A stretch of DNA of 64,000 nt from Atrina japonica (GCA_030159075.1 BROG01000027.1:1995501-2059500), one strand, 5' to 3'. Positions 1 through 53,869 are shown, numbered from the stretch's first letter. Notes: generated from the letters alone by a model not told the origin. Program-made: numbers and translations.

Positions 1-765
1 CTGATAATACATTTAAACAATCTATAATCTGATATGACTGGTAAACAAATGACCTATAATATGATATTTCTGGAAAATAAACCTTTATAATTAAATATTA
101 CTGATAAACAACATCTATAATCTGATATCATTGGTATATAAACATCCTGTAATCTAATATTTCTGGTAAACAAATTATCTTAAATCTGATATTACAGGAT
201 AATAAACCATGTATAATTTGTTATTACCTGTAAACAACAATCTGTAATCTGATATTACTGGAAAATAAACTTTGTATAATCTGATATTATCAGTAAACAA
301 CCATCTATAATCTGATATTACAGGATAATAAACTATGTATAATCTGATATTTCCAGTAAACAACCATCTGTTATCTGATATTACTGGATGATAAACTATG
401 TATAATTTGATATTACCAGTAAATAATAATCTATAATCTGATATTACAGGATAATAAACCATGTATAATTTGTTATTACCTGTAAACAACAATCTGTAAT
501 CTGATATTACTGGAAAATAAACTTTGTATAATCTGATATTATCAGTAAACAACCATCTATAATCTGATATTACAGGATAATAAACTATGTATAATCTGAT
601 ATTTCCAGTAAAGAACCATCTGTAATCTGATATTACAGGATGATAAACTATGTATAATTTGATATTACCAGTAAATAATAATCTATAATCTGATATTACT
701 GGATGATAAACCATGTATAATCTGATATTCCCTGTAAAGAACGGTCTATAATCTCACCTATAATC
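1..765. repeat. Minisatellite with 63-bp dimer and 252-bp higher-order unit
   Basis: Repeats of the type ATCTGATATTACTGG with about 31-bp subunits. The segment from 191 recurs at 443, a 252-bp step, so four 63-bp dimers form a higher-order unit. The array probably extends upstream of the window. The 63-bp period is divisible by three, which explains a long minus-strand open frame. Confidence 0.93.
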
Positions 766-2330
766 TGATATAACTGGTAAAAATTGACCTATAATCTGAA
801 ATAACTGGTACAAAAATTTACCTATCATTAGATATAACTGGTAAAAAATTGACCTATAATTAGATATAATGGGTAAACAATTGACCTATAATTAGATATA
901 ACTGGTAAACAATTGACTTATATTTAGATATAACTGGTAAACAATTGACCTATAATTAGATATAACTGGTAAACAATTGACCTATAATCTGATATAACTG
1001 GTAAACAATTGACCTATAATTAGATATAACTGGTAAACACTTGACCTATAATTAGATATAACTGGTAAACACTTGACCTATAATTAGATATAACTGGTAA
1101 ACACTTGACCTATAATTAGATATAACTGGTAAACAATTGACCTAAAATTAAATATAACTGGTAAACACTTGACCTATAATTAGATATAACAGGTAAACAA
1201 TTGATCTATAATTAGATATAACTGGTAAACAATTGACCTATAATTAGATATAACTGGTAAACACTTGACCTATAATTAGATATAACTGGTAAACAATTGA
1301 CCTAAAATTAAATATAACTGGTAAACACTTGACCTATAATTAGATATAACAGGTAAACAATTTATCTATAATTAGATATAACTGGTAAACAATTGACCTA
1401 TAATTAGATATAACAGGTAAACAATTGATCTATAATTAGATATAACTGGTAAACAATTGACCTATAATTAGATATAACTGGTAAACAATTGACCTATAAT
1501 CTGATATAACTGGTACACAATTGACCTATAATTAGATATAACTGGTAAACACTTGACCTATGATTAGATATAACTGGTAAACACTTGACCTATAATTAGA
1601 TATAACTGGTAAACACTTGACCTATAATTGGATATAACTGGTAAACACTTGACCTATAATTAGATATAACTGGTAAACAATTGATCTATAATTAGATATA
1701 ACTGGTAAACAATTGACCTATAATCTGATATAACTGGTAAACACTTGACCTATAATTAAATATAACTGGTTAACAATTGACCTATAATTAAATATAACTG
1801 GTAAACACTTGACCTATAATTAGATATAACTGGTAAACAATTGACCTATAATTAGATATAACTGGTAAACAATTGATCTATAATTAGATATAACTGGTAA
1901 ACAATTGACCTATAATCTGATATAACTGGTACACAATTGACCTATAATTAGATATAACTGGTAAACACTTGACCTATGATTAGATATAACTGGTAAACAC
2001 TTGACCTATATTTAGATATAACTGGTAAACACTTGACCTATAATTGGATATAACTGGTAAACACTTGACCTATAATTAGATATAACTGGTTAACAATTGA
2101 CCTATAATCAAATATAACTGGTAAACACTTGACCTATAATTAGATATAACTGGTAAACAATTGACCTATAATTAGATATAACTGGTAAACAATTGATCTA
2201 TTATTAGATATAACTGGTAAACAATTGACCTATAATCTGATATAACTGGTAAACAATTGACCTATAATCTGATATAACTGGTAAACAGTTGACCTATAAT
2301 CTGATATTACAGGTATATAACTGTTTATAA
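766..2330. repeat. 32-bp minisatellite, about 48 copies
   Basis: The unit contains TAATTAGATATAACTGGTAA and has a 32-bp period (for example 980 and 1012). Variants (CAATTG/CACTTG, TAGATA/CTGATA) recur in the same order in different blocks, indicating segmental duplication inside the array. It shares the TAACTGGTAAAC core with the preceding array, so both likely have one origin. Confidence 0.95.
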
Positions 2331-2990
2331 TTTGATAGTTCTGGTAAACAAACCAGTTTTAATTTGTTATTACTGCTATAATACAACTCTCTGTAGTCTT
2401 GATATATGACTGGTAAACAAACATTTTCTAATCTGTATATGGATGGGTGTTGGTAAATATTTATAAACCATCTTATTCCTGACACTCATTAACAAACCAT
2501 ATTAACAGGATACTGAAAATAGCCCAATATGTCCTTGAGGAAAATGAAAATAATGGCTGATACATAATCTATGATACTACGTTTATGTAACACATTTAAT
2601 CTGATAATTCTGGCAGACAAGCTTTTCTATTTGTGAATGTTTTGGTGTACAGATCAACTTTGATTTAATGTTACTGGAAAACAATCCATCTTTGATATCG
2701 TGCCTCTGGTAAATATTGTATACCTTGAAATTTTCACTCCCATTTAAAATTGCCTTTTTCACCCATAGATAAGTGGCAACTTTAATCTGGAAGCTAAATT
2801 TTCAATTTAAATAAATTGAAGCATTGGCATACATATGAAAGTAAGGATATTTAGAGCAAATTACAAAGGAGGTGAATATGTTTTCTACCTTAAAAAAGGG
2901 CAAAAAAAAAAACAAAAAAAAAGAGATGAAAATAACTGGGTATACAGTGAATAGTATGTAACAAGACTTGGCAAAGTAAAGACCAACCTT
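2331..2990. other. AT-rich stretch with decayed repeat copies, no gene seen
   Basis: Scattered remnants of the upstream array (GATATATGACTGGTAAACAA near 2,400) fade out into AT-rich sequence with poly-A runs around 2,900. I see no exon. Confidence 0.6.
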
Positions 2991-3790
2991 TAGATACTAG
3001 TAAAAATAAAAATACTAACCTTAACATACTAGGAAATATAGAAGTGCCAACCTTCCTATACTAGGAAAATGAGAAATACCAACCTTCAGATACTGGGAAA
3101 AACAGAAATACCAACCTTCTGATACTAGGTAAAGGAGAAATAACCTTCAGATTTGGGGCACAAGAGAAGTACTAACCTTCAGATACTAGGAATAATGGAA
3201 ATACCAACATTAACATTTTAGGAAAAATAGAAATTCAACCATCAAACACTAGGAAAAAGAGAAATACCAACCTTCAGATACTAGGGAAAAAGGAAATACC
3301 AACCTTCAGATACTAGAAAAAAAGGAAATACCAACCTTCAGATACTAGGAAAAGGGAAATATCAACCTTCAGATACTAGGAAAAAAGGAAATACCAACCT
3401 TCAGATACTAGGAAAAAAGGAAATACCAACCTTCAGATACTAGGAAAAAGGGAAATATCAACCTTCAGATACTAGGAAAAAAGGAAATACCAACCTTCAG
3501 ATACTAGGAAAAAGGGAAATAACAACCTTCAGATACTAGGAACAAAAGGAAATACCAACCTTCAGATACTAGGAAAAAGAGAAATACCAATCTTAATATG
3601 CTAGGAAAAATAGAAATTCCAACCATCAGATACTGGGAAAAAGAGAAATACCAACCATCACATACTAGAAAAAAAGAGAAATACCAACCATCAGATACCA
3701 GGAAAAAAGGAAATGCCAACCTTCAGATACTGGGAAAAAGAGAAATACCAACTTTCAGATACTACGAAAAAAGGAAATATCAACTCAGAT
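2991..3790. repeat. Minisatellite, about 31-32 bp, about 25 copies
   Basis: The unit contains CCAACCTTCAGATACTAGG followed by a variable A/G run. Length varies with the A run. Small open frames on both strands are repeat artefacts. Confidence 0.94.
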
Positions 3791-4079
3791 TTATATAAAA
3801 TGTGTTATATTTTACCTTGTGTTTCCCAGTAACTATAGCAGAAAGAAATTGATGACTGGTATACAAACTATCTATAATTATATATGACAGGTGTTAATGG
3901 TGGCCAGAGGGTGCTTACTCCTCCATGGCATTTGATCCTACCTCTGTATTTTCTACAGGTCCATGCATGTACACTATTTATGGAAATTATTTTATGAATA
4001 TTATTACTGATTTAGCATCTCTGCTTTAAAATGCACATCTTTTTCTCTGTTAAGGTTGTATAGTAAATTTACATGGTGG

Positions 4080-4730
4080 AGTTATATCCCTATGGTATAG
4101 GTAAAGTAAAGTTACATACTGGAGTGATATAGCTATGATATAGGTAAAGTTACTTACTGTGGTGATATTCCTATGGTATATATAGGTAAAGTTACTTACT
4201 GAAGTGATATTCCTAAGATTTAGGTCAAGTTACTTACTGGAGTGATATTGCTATGATATAGGTCAAGTTACTTACTGGAGTGATATTGCTATGATATAGG
4301 TAAAGTTACTTACTGGAGTGATATTGCTATGATATAGGTCATGTTACTTACTGGAGTGATATTGCTATGATATAGGTCATGTTACTTACTGGAGTGATAT
4401 TGCTATGATATAGGTCAAGTTACTTACTGGAGTGATATTGCTATGATATAGGTAAAGTTACTTACTGGAGTGATATTCCTATGATATAGATAAAGTTACT
4501 TTCTGGAGTGATATTTCTATGGTATAGATAAAGTTACATACTGTGGTGATATTTCTATGAAATAGGTAAAATTACTTTCTGGAGTTATACTCCTATGGTA
4601 TAGGTAAAATTACTTTCTGGAGTGATATTCCTATGGTATAGGTGAAGTTACTTACTGGAGTAATACTCCTATGGTATAGGTAAAATTACTTTCTGGAGTT
4701 ATATTCCTGTGGATATAGGTAAAGTAACAC
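4080..4730. repeat. 38-bp minisatellite, about 17 copies
   Basis: The unit contains GTTACTTACTGGAGTGATAT and CTATGATATAGG. Copies at 4261 and 4299 show the 38-bp step. Edges are more diverged than the centre. Confidence 0.94.
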
Positions 4731-5510
4731 TCCCAGTAGGGTTTGAGTTGAATTTGGTTTTATAAGCCTCCCAGTAGGGTTTGGGTTGAAATTGTTTTAT
4801 AACACTCCCAGTAGGGTTTGGGTTGAAATTGTTTTGTAACACTCCCAGTAGGGTTTGGGTTGAAATTGTTTTATAACACTCCCAGTAGGATTTGGGTTGA
4901 AATTGTTTTGTAACACTCCCAGTAGGGTTTGGGTTGAAATTTGTTTTATAAGCCTCCCAGTAGGGTTTGGGTTGAAATTGTTTTGTAACACTCCCAGTAG
5001 GGTTTGGGTTGAAATTTGTTTTATAAGCCTCCCAGTAGGGTTTGGGTTGAAATTTGTTTTATAAGCCTCCCAGTAGGGTTTGGGTTGAAATTTGTTTTAT
5101 AACACTTCCAGTGGGGTTTGGGTTGAAATTTGTTTTATAAGCCTCCCAGTAGGGTTTGGGTTGAAATTTGTTTTATAACACTTCCAGTGGGCTTTGGGTT
5201 GAAATTTGTTTTATAAGCCTCCCAGAAGGGTTTGGGTTGAAATTTGTTTTATAACACTTCCAGTGGGGTTTGGGTTGAAATTTGTTTTATAAGCCTCCCA
5301 GTAGGGTTTGGGTTGAAATTTGTTTTATAACACTCTCAATGGGGTTTGGGTTGAAATTTTGTTTTATAACACTTGCAGTGGGGTTTGGGTTGAAATTTGT
5401 TTTATAACCCCAGTAAGGTATGGGTTGAAATTTGTTTTATAACCGTCCCAGTAGGGTTTGGGTTGCAATTTGTTTTATATCCATCCCAGTAGAGTATTAT
5501 TGATTTTATG
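4725..5510. repeat. 37-bp minisatellite, about 20 copies
   Basis: The unit contains CCCAGTAGGGTTTGGGTTGA. It directly abuts the 38-bp array; the junction lies in GTAACACTCCCAGTAGG. The two units share little sequence. Confidence 0.94.
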
Positions 5511-5955
5511 ACATTTTTTCAGAAAAAATGGTAAATGCTAGTGTTGATGTGCATCATTTTAGGTCATTAATCAAAAACTGGATAATTGACAACTCACTCA
5601 ATTTCTTTATCTCAGATTCTTCTATAACTATCGAAGATTAATATCATCCCTCCATCAAAATTTTAAAAGGAAAATGATAACAAGAGCATTGGAAATATTA
5701 GTTTTAGGATGAAGCAGTTAATTTAGTCAAATTGTTTCCTATAGATATTTATAAGATATCTATGACAAACTAAGGCCAGCCAACCTTGGATCAATATATT
5801 TCTGATTTGTACCAAAGTGATGAGGATGTTACAAGCTATATCAATTTTAGAAGTTTTTCAATCAAATATTATTTTCGATTCTACCTATAGTATCTTTATA
5901 TTATTAAGATTAGAAATATTGGATGATGTATGCAGTGCAAAATGAAGCAATGCAT
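5511..5955. other. Unique AT-rich sequence, nothing recognised
   Basis: No coding-like frame or repeat structure seen between two arrays. Confidence 0.5.
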
Positions 5956-7370
5956 TGTCTCGGTAGATAGGTGAATAGTCTTTACTGGTGATGAATTGAT
6001 TGAGTTACATTGGACCCTTTACTGGTGATGAATTGACCCCTAGCGAGGGTGAGTTACAGGACGTAGAGTTGACTTTGTAGATTGGACAATGAATTGACCC
6101 TTACCGAGTTGATAGAGTTGATGAGTTGTCTTTGTAGATTGGTGAGTTGTCTTTACTGGTGATGAATTGACCCCTAGCGAGGGTGAGTTACATTGGACGA
6201 TAGAGTTGATGAGTTGTCTTTGTAGATTGGTGAGTTGTCTTGACTGGTGATGAATTGACCCTTACCGAGTGAGTTACATTGGACGATAGAGTTGATGAGT
6301 TGTCTTTGTAGATTGGTGAGTAGTCTTTACTGGTGATGAATTAAGATGTTACATTGACGTAGAGTCATGGTAGATTACTGGTGATGAATGAAGCCTTACT
6401 GAGGGTGAGTTACATTGGACGATAGAGTTGATGAGTTGTCATGGTAGATGTATGAGTAGTCTTTACTGGTGATGAATGAAGCCTTACCGAGGGTGAGTTA
6501 GGACGATAGAGTGATGAGTTGTCATGGTAGATGGGTGATAGAGTATGTCTTGAGTTACATTGGACTGAGTTGATGAATGAGTAGTCTTATGAATTGACCC
6601 CTAGCGAAGGTGAGTTACATTGGACGATAGAGTTGATGAGTTGTCTTGGTAGATGTATAAGTAGTCTTTACTGGTGATGAATTAAGACTTACTGGTTAGG
6701 ACGATAGAGTGGGGTTGTCTTGGTAGTAGTCTTTACTGGTGATGAATTGACCCCTAGCGAGGGGAGTGAGGTGACGAGTTGACTTTGTATTGAGTTGTCT
6801 TTACTGATAGCCTTACCGAGTGATGACGATAGAGTTGATGAGTTGTCTTGGTAGATGGGTGAGTAGTCTTTACTGGTGATGAATTGACCCCTAGCGAAGG
6901 TGAGTTACATTGGACGATAGAGTTGATGAGTTGTCTTGGTTGGTAGATGTGATGAATAACCGAGTAGTCATTGGACGATAGAGTTGATGAGTTGTCATGG
7001 TAGATGTATGAGTAGTCTTTACTGGTGATGAATTAAGACTTACCGAGGGTGAGTTACATTGGACGATAGAGTTGATGGGTTGTCTTGGTAGATGTATAAG
7101 TAGTCTTTACTGGTGATGAATTAAGACTTACCGAGGGTGAGTTACATTGGACGATAGAGTTGATGAGTTGTCGTGGTGATGAATTGACCCCTAGTTACAT
7201 TGGACGGAGTGATGAGTTGTCATTGGACTTGATGGTGAGAATTGTTGAGGGTGAGTTACATTGGACTTTGTAGTTGTCTTTGTAGATTGGTGAGTTGTCT
7301 TTACTGGTGATGAATTGACCCTTAGCGAAGGTGAGTTACATTGGACGATAGAGTTGATGAGTTGTTCTGA
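5956..7370. repeat. Irregular minisatellite, longest unit about 88 bp, mosaic
   Basis: Blocks of GATGAATTGACCCCTAGCGA, GGTGAGTTACATTGGACGAT and GATGAGTTGTCTTTGTAGAT recur in varying order and with internal deletions, about 15-17 copies. The + strand is rich in G and T and poor in C. Confidence 0.9.
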
Positions 7371-9234
7371 ACACTAAGGTCAGGAATTATGGTGGAATTT
7401 ATATCACATTGGATTAGATTGAGTATAATCTTCAGAAATTTTGAACAGTTTTTATTTCATAATCAACATTCATCACTTTCCATTAAAAGATGTATCTAAA
7501 GAGAAACAGCAATGAAAATCTTTACCAAGTAGTAATAAACTACTGGTCATAAAACTGATTATGCAAAAAATGCGACCTCGATATGTCATGTACGTGGTCT
7601 AATAGTGTGTCCAGTGCATGTTAAAGTTGTAAATTAACACCTAATGCCTCAAATGAAACTAGGTTATTAAACATCATTATTTTGCCCTTAATCTTAAAAC
7701 TCAATTTGAAATGCCTATCGTCTTAAAAAAATGTTTTTTAGAAACAAAAGAAATACTTTTTTGGATCAAGTCATCACATTGCAAGTTCTTGGCTGTTATT
7801 TGTTCTCCATAAAATATCTTGGGAGATTAATGGTTGAAGTATGCAAGAAAAAAACCATATACACTGAAAATAGAAGATAACAACAAGAATGGGTTGTCAG
7901 AATTCATCTTGATAAATGTGTTGAATAAATTTCCGTAAATGAGAATTGCTGTAATAGAACTAATCTTAAAATAGAATTGTGTGTGTGATTTATATTGTGT
8001 TGTGAACATGTACTCTGGACAGAACAAATGCACACTTTGCATGAAACCAAAAATGATTAATTTGCTGTCACCCATTACAAGAATTTTCTTTTAGACGGAA
8101 AATTTGACAAAGTATGTTGAGGATGATGGAGCTGTATATTTGAAATAAAGAACATTATTGATTTATTATGTAGCAAAGTTAATGATAGAACTTAGATGAA
8201 ATTTGGAGTTGCTGACATATCAGCCCATCGTAAAATCAATGTCGTCAGGATTAGACATGGGAATGTTGAGCCTGATGTATCGTTTAACATCAGTCAATTG
8301 GACCTTTAACTGTTTAGGCAAACATCAACAATTTCTTATAATTACATGTGCCAAACTCATCATGCATCCTGGTTATCATAGATACGTAGGACCAAACTTT
8401 ATGTTCTAGATTCTTATATTTCCAAGGAGAAGATAGATCTTTCATGATTTCTCCTTATTCAGTATCTTGGTATTAGTGTTTATATATTGCTTTTGCTATC
8501 CTTGTTTATAAGTTTTTTAATTTCATTAAATTTTGGTGCAGCTGAATTTCCTAGCAAACTGACTGAAAAATAAAGCTTTAGATGTTTGTTGTAGCCCAGT
8601 ATTTCAAACCATAATTATTGATTAGTAGATTTTTTCTTTTTCTTTTTCACAGAATTTTTCCCTGTCACTTCTACAAATTATTTATCTTTTCAGAGTCAAA
8701 ATAAAGCTGACAAAACAAAGATAAAATTATGACACTAAAAGATACGTAGAAATAATGAGCACACAAAAGAGCTTAGTGACCACTTAAGTGGCAATAATTT
8801 AACTATGGAGAGTTGGATGCTCTGACGTTTTAAATGGAATGTAAAAATATTGGTTATCGAGGACTTGATTTAGGTATTCTGCTCGTGACGAAATATATTG
8901 GGATTTCACTTGTAACTTTGGAATATGGGTGCTTAATCATCTGTACATCACATAAGGCATTGCTTTCTTTGTAGCAGGTTTAATTTTTTCTTTTTTAAAG
9001 TTAGCCATATTGACTTTCAACTTCCATATAAAAATTCTTCCATTATTTTTGTGTTCTTTATTTTCAGGAATTGAAATTTTGATGTTTGAATTCATTGATT
9101 TTGTTAACAGGCAGAAACAATAACTTGGTTATCTATCTTAAGTCTTCATATGGTGTGTTTGAGTATAGGTTGATCAGTACCTTAAGTTGTCAAGACTAGA
9201 ACATAGGAGTGTTGTGTAGTTGACTTTAACATGT
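7371..9234. other. Non-repetitive AT-rich sequence without a supported gene
   Basis: Open frames at 7827-8075 (-) and 8203-8409 (+) have no recognisable domain, no coding-like composition and no splice sites that would link them to the FRMPD phase. I regard this as intron or intergenic sequence. Confidence 0.5.
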
Positions 9235-9990
9235 TTATATGACATTGTCATGTTAAAGCAACTTGTCATGTTTGAGTGACCAATTCATGTTTAAGTGACT
9301 TTATCATGTTCGAGTGTCCATGCCATGTTTAAGTGACTTTATTGGTTTTGTGTAAATGTGTCATGTTTAAGTGAATTTATCATGTTTGAATGGCCATGTC
9401 ATGTTTAAGTGACTTTATCATGTTTGAGTGGCCATACCATGTTGAAGAGACTTTATCATGTTTGAGTGGTCATGCCATGTTTAAGTGCCTTTGTCTTGTT
9501 TAACTCATCAATCCATGAAAAACAATGGACTCTTCTATAAATCAGTGACTTAGGCTAGTTTAAATGTGTCTTTAGGGGTGAATGATTTAATAGTTTTTGT
9601 CAGGTTTGTGTGACTTTGTCAGTATTTGTCAAGTGTGTGTCACTTTGTTACATTGAAATGACTTTGTCATGTTTAAGTGACCTTGACATGTTTTAAATGA
9701 CCTTTCCATGTTTAAGTGGCTTTGTGTGACACCATATCTGTCATGTTTTGAGTGACCTTTTTATGAGTGACTATGTCATGTGATTGAAGGTGACATGTTT
9801 AAGTGACTTGTGACACCATGTTGAAGTGACCTTGTCATGTTTAAATGACTTATGTCTGAGTCACTTTGTCATGTTTAAGTTAATTTGTCATGTTTGAGTG
9901 ACTTTTTTATGAGTGACTATGTCATGTCATGTGACTGAAGTTGACATGTTTAAGTGACTTTATTTTGTTACCTCATGTCATCATAGATAA
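9235..9990. repeat. Degenerate minisatellite, about 21 bp (42-bp dimer)
   Basis: Copies of CATGTTTAAGTGACTTTATC alternate with CATGTTTGAGTGGCCATG. It is strongly diverged and is interrupted by a dispersed repeat at 9,492-9,585. Confidence 0.85.
9492..9585 (+). repeat. Dispersed repeat family A, copy 1
   Basis: About 94 bases including ACAATGGACTCTTCTATAAA and GTGTCTTTAGGGGTGAATG. Closely similar copies are at 10,950-11,042 (same strand) and 58,795-58,874 (opposite strand). Confidence 0.8.
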
Positions 9991-11828
9991 ATGCTATCAA
10001 TCATGTCATCATGACATTGTCACTATGTAAATCATACATGAATGTCATCATACTTTGGTTTAGTTTCACTTTGATTCACATTTAGACGACCATTTCTATA
10101 GAACTTTGTATAGTCCTCTGACATGTGTCATTGCATCCTTCAGGATCATCAGCATAACATCAATGTGATATTATGTCAGATATTTTGAAATAAAAAAGAT
10201 AACTGTTCATCCAGACCAGTGAAAAAGGAACTTCACTAGTCAAAGGTCTGTATATATATACAATGGAAAAGAAATGGAAAATTACTGGTCAAAATATCAG
10301 ATAGATTTCACTGGACTTTTGTAAAATTTACCATTTTTTCTGGTAAGACTGGTGAATTTAAAAAAAAAACTGTTATGTGGTCATGTGACCTAAAACTTTC
10401 CCTCATGTCATGCATCAGTCATTTAGTAACGGTGTGAAACTAATGACAGATTAACTTGTCAGATTAATCCCATCTACAGCACATCACTTAATGTATGACA
10501 TTTTATTAAATAAATAAATTTTAGTAATAATTTTATACCCTTCTTCCCTTCTCCACATAAGTAAACCTTACGTGTGTTGATGTATAGGGTAGTTTGAATA
10601 CCATAATGTGTTTGTGTGTGTGTTGGCTTTTATGAACTCCCACTCCCTTTCTACACAGAAACTTCTAACACTGTTATGTGTGGTGGCCTCTGTGCCTCCC
10701 ATCCCCTCAACTCCACTCCCTTTTTCATTTGAAAATCTCTAATGATTGTTTTAAAATGTGTGTGTGAGGTGATTAAATTTTTATATTAATACAAAGTCCT
10801 GTTTTTTGTATAGAATAAAAAACTTATATCACAGATTTAATCTGGTTCCTGATCTCCCATGGTCTTATAAAGGCCAATGGTAGGTAACCAGGCTTCTAGT
10901 CTCAAAGGTTGTAATTATGTTATAAGTGAAGGTTTGTTTATTTGTATGCTGTTTAACTAATCAACCCCTGAAAAACAATGGACTCTTTTGTAAATCAGTG
11001 ATTAAGGTCAGCCCAAATATGTCTCTAGGGGTGAATGGGTTAAGTAAATTGTTATAATGTGTCATAAGTAAAGGATTAGAAAAATTTATTAGAAAAAAAA
11101 GTATCTAAAAAGGAAAGGTAGTGTTCAGGTTTACCAGCAAGAAAAAAGGAAAACATTTGAGAGAGGGTAACCTTAGAGTATATATATATATATATATATA
11201 TACTGTAAGTGCCCAGAAAATTAAGATTAGTTATCATATTGTAAAATTAAAAATACACATTTTAATTACGTTTTAAAGCATTCAAACATAGACATATTAA
11301 TTTGTTATCAAATCATTAGTACTTTTTTGTACGTATATATACTAGTATACAACTGCATGTTAATTATAAGTCAGCAGCAATGAGGCTTTTCACATCTCTT
11401 GGTTTGAAATTTTAATACATTGCATGATGATACAGTTGTCTATAAGACTAGCATATGTGATATTTTGAACTCACTAATTAGCACTGCGATAAATAGAACA
11501 TTGTTGATAAATAACATTGAATTTAATAACATTGTCATCAGACTGTTGTTATACTAAACATAAGTACTGATAAAAGTACAGCCAAACTTTTAGAGATAAT
11601 CATCTAATTTAATGTTATCGGCCATCTTTATACATGAGTAATGATGATCAAATTCAAGGGAAATATTTTTACTATCTGTGAAAGTCTATTCTAATTTTGT
11701 AAAGATGAAGTGCTGTACACTGTGGACAGTGGTTAGTCAAATAAGCCAACCACATGATAGATGAATATTCGTCCATATTTTGGGGTAAATCACAAATTAT
11801 TCATTTATTCTATGAATGATCTTTTCAG
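9991..11828. other. AT-rich sequence upstream of the first visible exon
   Basis: No PDZ-like exon found. It contains a duplicated motif with GTTATGTGTGG-type sequence near 10,560-10,760, a short (TA)n at 11,180-11,202 and family A copy 2. Probably intron. Confidence 0.5.
10950..11042 (+). repeat. Dispersed repeat family A, copy 2
   Basis: Contains AACAATGGACTCTTTTGTAA and ATGTCTCTAGGGGTGAATG, matching copies at 9,492 and, inverted, 58,795. Confidence 0.8.
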
Positions 11829-52133
<40,305 letters not shown>

Positions 52134-52539
52134 ACAATGTTTATCATTTGTATCTATTATTTATGTTAAATATGTTTGTTGTCTAAACATCTTTCAGTTA
52201 CCTATACAACACAATCAGAGATTACAAAATTGTTTTGTTTGATTAATTTTGTTGTTGTAATAGACTACTCTCTGTAAGTTTATTGTGATATAGATGTCTG
52301 CTATGTAACTGGCATCAGTTTCTATTATCCCCAATGTTTCTTACATTTTCAGGTTATTTGTTGATATTATTTCTGATGTTGAATTTTCCTTTTATATACA
52401 TTGACTGGACTTATTTTCTAGCATAATGTTAATGTTTCTGTCATCATTTTGGAAAAAGTAGTGCTTGTGTCAAGAGTGGCAGTATCATTTAAAAGTTCAG
52501 AATCTCCATTATACCTAAACTAGATGTAAGGTCTGTAGG

Positions 52540-52830
52540 AATACTGGATGATACTGGATTATACATCTTTATAGTCTATAAGAATACTGGATAAAACTGG
52601 TTTTTATTGGTTAAGTATACATGAATACTGGTTTATATCTGTTTAGTATATAAGAATACTGGCTTATATCTCTATACACTAGTTAATACTGGTTTATATC
52701 TGTATATACTAGCTAATACTGGTTCATATCTCTATAGGAATTAATACTGGTTTATATCAGTTTAGTATATACAATGTAAGAATACTGGATGATACTGAAT
52801 TTTGTCACTATTAAGTCATACTGGTTTATA
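52540..52830. repeat. Degenerate short tandem repeat in the 3' UTR
   Basis: Copies of AATACTGGTTTATATCTGT with TATACTAG or TATAAG spacers, unit about 30-45 bp. Confidence 0.75.
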
Positions 52831-53003
52831 TCTCTTTTTTAAGACTCAAGCAACAGTATGCAATATGGAAACTGTAACAATAATTAATTTGAGAATCTAA
52901 AGACTTCCATAGAAAACTTTCAAAGACACAACTTCTGAATTTAGTATGGTAGATGCTTTATATCATGTCTTACCAAAGATTCTTTTGAAAGTCTAAATTA
53001 CAT

Positions 53004-53009
53004 AATAAA
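53004..53009 (+). promoter_or_regulatory. Candidate polyadenylation signal (proximal)
   Basis: AATAAA about 870 bases after the FRMPD stop codon, in an A-rich stretch. Confidence 0.35.
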
Positions 53010-53869
53010 ATTTAAAAAATATATTTATTGAATTTAATTTTTATCTGTATAAAAGCTTTATTGTATTTCCAGTTCAGTCTTAGTTTAAAATGCAGCTTTA
53101 TTTCATTTTCAATTGAGTACTTCCTTTATAATAGCTATGTTTATATTTATTTACTTAATATTCAATTTCCCATAAACATAGTGATAGCTTTGCTCTTTTA
53201 GATTCCTAATCAACAAACTGTTCATCACATTACATGATACATGTATTTATGATTATTTCCAAATTCCCAGGAATGAGTTACTTCGTAAATATATGTAAGA
53301 GTGTGACAATGTTGTGTGTTGGTTACCGTAAGCTTAAAGGATTTTGACCTCTGGTGACTCTTTATCTTTTTTATGCATATGTAAATGACCCTGAAAGTAA
53401 CCTGTGATATTCATGTCTTCATCCTGTTGTTAAATTGATTGTCAACAATTTTTGATACTCATTTTTCCATCATTCGTCATACCCATCTAAACTTTGTACA
53501 CACATTTTTTGTGATGACATCATTTATATATGTTTGCTTTCAAACTATAGTTAGTATTTTTGTACAGGTAGATTTTTATATGATTAGTGTGCATTCAAGG
53601 AATGCTATTGTTTGTAGATCGCTGTAGAGTTCGCAACAGGAAATATAATTCTTTTTATCCTCATGCCACTCTTTTGGTAGTTTATACATTCCATCTTGAA
53701 GTATCAGCATTCCTCTGTATTAAAAAACGAATTATCCATTGTGGTGTAATTTGTTCATCATTTTGTACAGATTGTTGTGAAATGCCATGTTTTAGGTGTG
53801 TTTGTAGTAAGTATACAAGGTGCCATTCTGTGTGTTGACAGGTGTAGATTTATTATTCTTTAAGAAGTC

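Noticed and set aside
175..714. 179-codon minus-strand open frame with YHPVISDYR repeats
   Set aside because: It is the translation of the 63-bp minisatellite dimer; the period is divisible by three. No start context, splice links or non-repeat sequence.
766..2330. Regular 32-bp array resembling a CRISPR
   Set aside because: Repeat units are directly joined with no unique spacers, and the context is a eukaryotic intron or intergenic region.
4725..5510. Telomere-like GTAGGGTTTGGGTT repeats
   Set aside because: The unit is 37 bp with non-telomeric sequence; G runs are only part of it. Internal minisatellite, not a telomere.
8203..8409. 68-codon + strand open frame before the first exon
   Set aside because: No recognisable domain and no splice sites that would join it in phase to the exon at 11,829.
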